A DNA stretch of 7,724 bases from Clostridiales bacterium (lineage in GTDB: Bacteria > Bacillota > Clostridia > Christensenellales > Aristaeellaceae): positions 1-7,724 of the forward strand of contig JAHZHX010000084.1 of the NCBI GenBank assembly GCA_019420065.1, in the 5' to 3' direction. Below the pieces are notes generated by a model. That model was given only the letters and a program-made list of their open reading frames with translations, ran no database searches and was not told the origin of the DNA. Each line of letters begins with the position of its first letter. Positions within the stretch are counted from its first letter, which is position 1. The translations under genes and the position numbers were made by a program. Positions 5,585-7,724 of the stretch are shown piece after piece.

Positions 5585-5851
5585 ATGAGCAAAGAGGTCG
5601 GATTCAGCAACCGCGACCGGTTCATTGAACTTGGCCTTACGATTGCGGCCCTCCGTAAGATGCGCGGCATGTCGCAGGAACAGTTGGCGGCGGAAGCAAA
5701 AATCAGCCGCTCGCATCTAAGCGCGATCGAGGCGCCGAATATTGTGAGGGCGTTTTCGGTAGAAGTTTTGTATAATATCGCAGACGCGTTAGGTATCCGG
5801 GCAGGAGATCTGCTGAACGCCTCGCTGCCGGCCTTGAATAAAAAGGCGTAA
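5585..5851 (+). CDS. XRE-family helix-turn-helix regulator, copy 2
   Basis: An 88-residue paralogue of the regulator at 5069-5335, with the same single XRE domain and an identical helix-turn-helix segment (residues 30-50), so both proteins probably recognise the same DNA site. Replacements are Glu6Gly, Gly8Ser, Leu59Val, Asp70Gly and a different last six residues (83-88, with residue 85 shared). Over codons 1-82 I count 25 codons with silent changes and only 4 with amino-acid changes. This indicates purifying selection on both copies. The start at 5585 is set by the conserved GGAGG; an in-frame ATG at 5558 lies at the predicted transcription start and is unlikely. A strong terminator follows, separating it from ecfA2. 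The target is unknown; autoregulation and cross-regulation of copy 1 are plausible. Confidence 0.87.
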   Translation: MSKEVGFSNRDRFIELGLTIAALRKMRGMSQEQLAAEAKISRSHLSAIEAPNIVRAFSVEVLYNIADALGIRAGDLLNASLPALNKKA

Positions 5852-5865
5852 AACATGGTTTTGAC

Positions 5866-5899
5866 GCGCTGCATTGCTTGACGCAATGCAGCGCTTTTT
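5866..5899 (+). terminator. Strong terminator of xre copy 2
   Basis: A perfect 12-bp stem, GCGCTGCATTGC (5866-5877) with 5883-5894, has a 5-base loop and is followed by TTTTT (5895-5899). It begins 15 bases after the xre copy 2 stop and insulates ecfA2 from upstream transcription. Confidence 0.9.
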
Positions 5900-5924
5900 A
5901 GCATGCATTTGACCATGCGAATAG

Positions 5925-5953
5925 TTGTTTGTATCGGCTTTTCGTGTTATAAT
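5925..5953 (+). promoter_or_regulatory. Promoter of ecfA2-ecfT (extended -10)
   Basis: TTGTTT (5925-5930), a 17-base spacer and TATAAT (5948-5953), with TGT directly before it forming an extended -10. The design matches the ecfA1 promoter (TTGTGT, 17 bases, TGnTATAAT). The leader of about 37 bases contains GGGAGG (5985-5990), 6 bases before the ecfA2 ATG. Confidence 0.75.
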
Positions 5954-5996
5954 TGCAGGCGGCATGTACTTTCAAGGACAATGCGGGAGGTTATTT

Positions 5997-6860
5997 ATGG
6001 CAATCAGGCTTGAGCATATGTCCCATACCTACCAGCCGGGCAGTCCGTTCCAGTCCGACGCGCTGGAGGATATTGACTTTACCATTGAGGACGGCGAGCT
6101 GCTGGCGCTCATCGGCCACACGGGCAGCGGCAAGAGCACGCTGGCGCAGCATTTGAACGGTCTGCTTACCCCCACATCCGGCCGCGTGCTGGTGGACGGG
6201 GAGGATATCAACGAAAAGGGCGTCAACCGCCGCGCGCTGCGCCAGCGGGTGGGGCTTTTGTTCCAGTATGCCGAATATCAGCTGTTTGAGGAAACGGTTT
6301 ACAAGGATATTGCCTTTGGACCCAAAAACCAGGGGCTGACGGGGGAAGCGCTGGACAAGCGCGTGCGCGAGGCCTTTGCCCGCGTGCATCTGCCGCAGGA
6401 CGCGCTGGAAAAATCGCCCTTTGAGCTGTCGGGCGGGCAGATGCGCCGCGTGGCGCTGGCGGGCGTTGTGGCCATGGCGCCGCGCGTGCTGGTGCTGGAC
6501 GAGCCCATTGCCGGGCTGGATCCCAAGGGAAGGGACGAGCTTACCGAGGTCATCCGCGAGCTGCACCGCGACGGGGTGACGATCGTGCTCATCAGCCATA
6601 ACATGGACGACGTGGCGCGCATCGCCACGCGCGTGGCGGTGCTGGAAAAGGGCAGGCTGAAAATGCTGGGCACGCCGCGGGAGATTTTCTCCCGGGGCGA
6701 GGAGCTGTCGCGCATGAATCTGGACGTACCGCAGACCATTCAGCTGTGCCGCGCCCTGCGCGCGGGCGGGCTGGACGTGCCCGACTGTCTGACGCAGGAG
6801 GAGCTGTGCGAGGCCATTTGCGAATCGCTTGGGAAGGGAGGCGCGGCGCATGCTCAGTGA
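5997..6860 (+). CDS. ecfA2: Energy-coupling factor transporter ATPase EcfA2
   Basis: The second ATPase of the ECF module, which pairs with EcfA1 to form the asymmetric ATPase dimer under EcfT. The 287-residue protein has Walker A GHTGSGKST (40-48), Q-loop Gln90, signature LSGGQ (144-148), Walker B VLVLDEP with catalytic Glu169, and switch His201. The GHTGSGKST form, the MAIRLEHMSHTYQPGSPF start and the second position in the module are typical of EcfA2. The usual DEPTAGLDP reads DEPIAGLDP here, a Thr to Ile change that spares the catalytic residues. GGGAGG at 5985-5990 fixes the start at 5997; the longer frame from 5925 would begin inside the promoter. ecfT overlaps its last 11 bases, which implies translational coupling and equal output of the two subunits. 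Its own promoter replaces read-through from ecfA1. Confidence 0.95.
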   Translation: MAIRLEHMSHTYQPGSPFQSDALEDIDFTIEDGELLALIGHTGSGKSTLAQHLNGLLTPTSGRVLVDGEDINEKGVNRRALRQRVGLLFQYAEYQLFEETVYKDIAFGPKNQGLTGEALDKRVREAFARVHLPQDALEKSPFELSGGQMRRVALAGVVAMAPRVLVLDEPIAGLDPKGRDELTEVIRELHRDGVTIVLISHNMDDVARIATRVAVLEKGRLKMLGTPREIFSRGEELSRMNLDVPQTIQLCRALRAGGLDVPDCLTQEELCEAICESLGKGGAAHAQ

Positions 6861-7644
6861 CATTACGCTCGGCCAGTATTATCCGGTAGAAAGCTTTGTC
6901 CACCGCCTGGATCCGCGCGTTAAGATCCTCCTGACGGTGGCGTTCATCGTGGGCGTGTTCCTGGGGGGCAGCCTGTGGGCGGCCATTCCCATCGCGGCGT
7001 TCATTCTGCTGGCGGCGCGCGCGGCCAATCTGCCGGTGAAGCTGCTGGTAAAGGGGATCAAGCCGCTGCGTTTCATCCTGATTTTCACCTTCGTGCTCAA
7101 CCTGTTCTTCTCCTCCGGCGGCGAAACGCTGGTGAAGCTGGGCTTTATCGTGATTACCGAGCAGGGGCTGCTCACGGCGGCGCGTTTTTCCCTGCGGCTG
7201 ATCTTTCTGGTCACGGGGGCAAGCATCCTCACCCTGACCACGCCGCCCGTGGTGCTGACCGACGGTCTGGAACGGCTGATGAGCCCGCTGGGGAAGATCG
7301 GCTTCCCCGCGCACGAGCTGGCCATGATGATGAGCATTGCCCTGCGCTTCATCCCTACGCTTCTGGAGGAGGCGGACAAAATCATGAAGGCGCAGATGGC
7401 GCGCGGCGCGGACTTTGAATCGGGCAACCTGATCCAGCGCGCCAAGGCCATGGTTCCGCTGCTGGTTCCGCTGTTTGTGAGCGCTTTCCGCCGCGCCAGC
7501 GATCTGGCCATGGCCATGGAGGCGCGCTGCTATCATGGCAGCGAGGGCCGCACGCGCCTGCGGGTATTGAAGCTGACCTGGAACGACGCGCTGGCCTGCG
7601 CGGCCGTGGCCGTGATGATCGCCGCGACGGCGGTGATCGGGTAA
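6850..7644 (+). CDS. ecfT: Energy-coupling factor transporter transmembrane protein EcfT
   Basis: The membrane scaffold of the ECF transporter, joining the EcfA1-EcfA2 ATPase pair to exchangeable substrate-binding S subunits. The 264-residue product is of normal length. Hydrophobic helices lie at about residues 26-56 (probably two), 72-88, 112-131 and at the C-terminus (about 247-263). Between them, at about 135-235, are the long cytoplasmic coupling helices. The first coupling motif is Ala-Arg-Gly at 184-186 (QMARGADF). The second is Ala-Arg-Cys at 225-227 (AMEARCYHG), a common variant of the second ARG motif. The start at 6850 has GGGAGG at 6836-6841 and lies inside the ecfA2 end. truA often follows in Bacillota but is not visible before the window ends. 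No S-component gene is present, as expected for a shared group II module. Confidence 0.95.
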   Translation: MLSDITLGQYYPVESFVHRLDPRVKILLTVAFIVGVFLGGSLWAAIPIAAFILLAARAANLPVKLLVKGIKPLRFILIFTFVLNLFFSSGGETLVKLGFIVITEQGLLTAARFSLRLIFLVTGASILTLTTPPVVLTDGLERLMSPLGKIGFPAHELAMMMSIALRFIPTLLEEADKIMKAQMARGADFESGNLIQRAKAMVPLLVPLFVSAFRRASDLAMAMEARCYHGSEGRTRLRVLKLTWNDALACAAVAVMIAATAVIG

Positions 7645-7695
7645 GGGAACGGCAGGGAAGAAACGTTAAGGCGGCGGCTTTTTCTCCTGTCCGCA

Positions 7696-7715
7696 CGCCT
7701 GGCGCTTGCCAGGCG
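7696..7715. other. Small perfect hairpin after ecfT
   Basis: CGCCTGGC (7696-7703) pairs with 7708-7715 around the loop GCTT. No T tail follows before the window ends nine bases later, so it cannot be called a terminator. The 80 bases after ecfT contain no ATG and no supported gene start. Confidence 0.4.
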
Positions 7716-7724
7716 CGCCACTGC

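Larger units (their letters stand above)
5439..5851. repeat. Tandem duplication, copy 2 (regulatory region plus xre)
   Basis: The second copy of the segment at 4923-5335, offset by 516 bases. The 103 bases between the copies (5336-5438) are single-copy and carry the xre copy 1 terminator. Copy 2 lacks a full divergent gene, so either that gene was lost after duplication or only the regulatory end was duplicated. Confidence 0.9.

Noticed and set aside
4191..5851. Toxin-antitoxin system (XRE antitoxin with the divergent protein as toxin)
   Set aside because: The genes are divergent rather than one operon, and the unknown protein shows no toxin motif I recognise, so there is not enough to call it.
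4040..5868. Shared TTGACGCG at 4040-4047 region and 5861-5868 as ends of an inserted element
   Set aside because: Eight bases are too short to exclude chance, the flanks differ, and there is no transposase or integrase gene in the window.
5512..5916. Minus-strand frames opposite both xre genes that resemble each other (4996-5433 and 5512-5916)
   Set aside because: Their mutual similarity is a by-product of the tandem duplication. The plus-strand XRE frames have the ribosome sites, promoters and terminators.
5991..6863. Long minus-strand open frame opposite ecfA2 (290 codons)
   Set aside because: Antisense shadow of ecfA2 with biased, low-complexity-like composition and no promoter or ribosome site.

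Overview
The window looks like chromosomal DNA from a fairly GC-rich member of the Bacillota, probably a clostridial gut-type bacterium. The evidence is the dnaK-dnaJ order, the EcfA1/EcfA2/EcfT transporter module, strong GGAGG ribosome binding sites and sigma-A-type promoters. No ribosomal RNA or other phylogenetic marker is present, so the genus cannot be given.

Layout from left to right. (1) Bases 1-1816 hold the 3' part of dnaK and a complete dnaJ, separated by a strong 14-bp hairpin. (2) A bidirectional terminator (1834-1890) separates dnaJ from a convergent two-gene minus-strand operon: a small two-helix membrane protein, then a universal-stress-protein-like protein. Its promoter contains a perfect 12-bp palindrome. 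(3) A back-to-back promoter on the plus strand drives ecfA1 (3012-3851). (4) Bases 3852-5930 are an AT-richer segment. It holds about 340 bases of hairpin-rich non-coding DNA, a minus-strand gene of unknown function, and two tandem copies of a small XRE-type repressor gene. Each copy carries its upstream divergent promoter region at a constant 516-base offset. (5) A second promoter drives ecfA2-ecfT (5997-7644), which overlap by 11 bases. The last 80 bases hold only a small hairpin.

How the genes fit together. DnaK and DnaJ form a chaperone pair. EcfA1, EcfA2 and EcfT are the two ATPases and the membrane scaffold of a group II energy-coupling factor transporter, which powers uptake by interchangeable substrate-binding subunits encoded elsewhere. 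In most Bacillota the order ecfA1-ecfA2-ecfT is contiguous. Here the XRE segment separates the first gene from the other two, and each half has its own extended -10 promoter of the same design.

The most unusual part is the duplicated XRE cassette. The two proteins are about 90% identical. Their genes differ by 25 silent but only 4 replacement codons over the first 82 codons, so both seem to have been kept functional after an old duplication. A 28-base block upstream is completely unchanged between copies, which marks it as a likely regulatory site.
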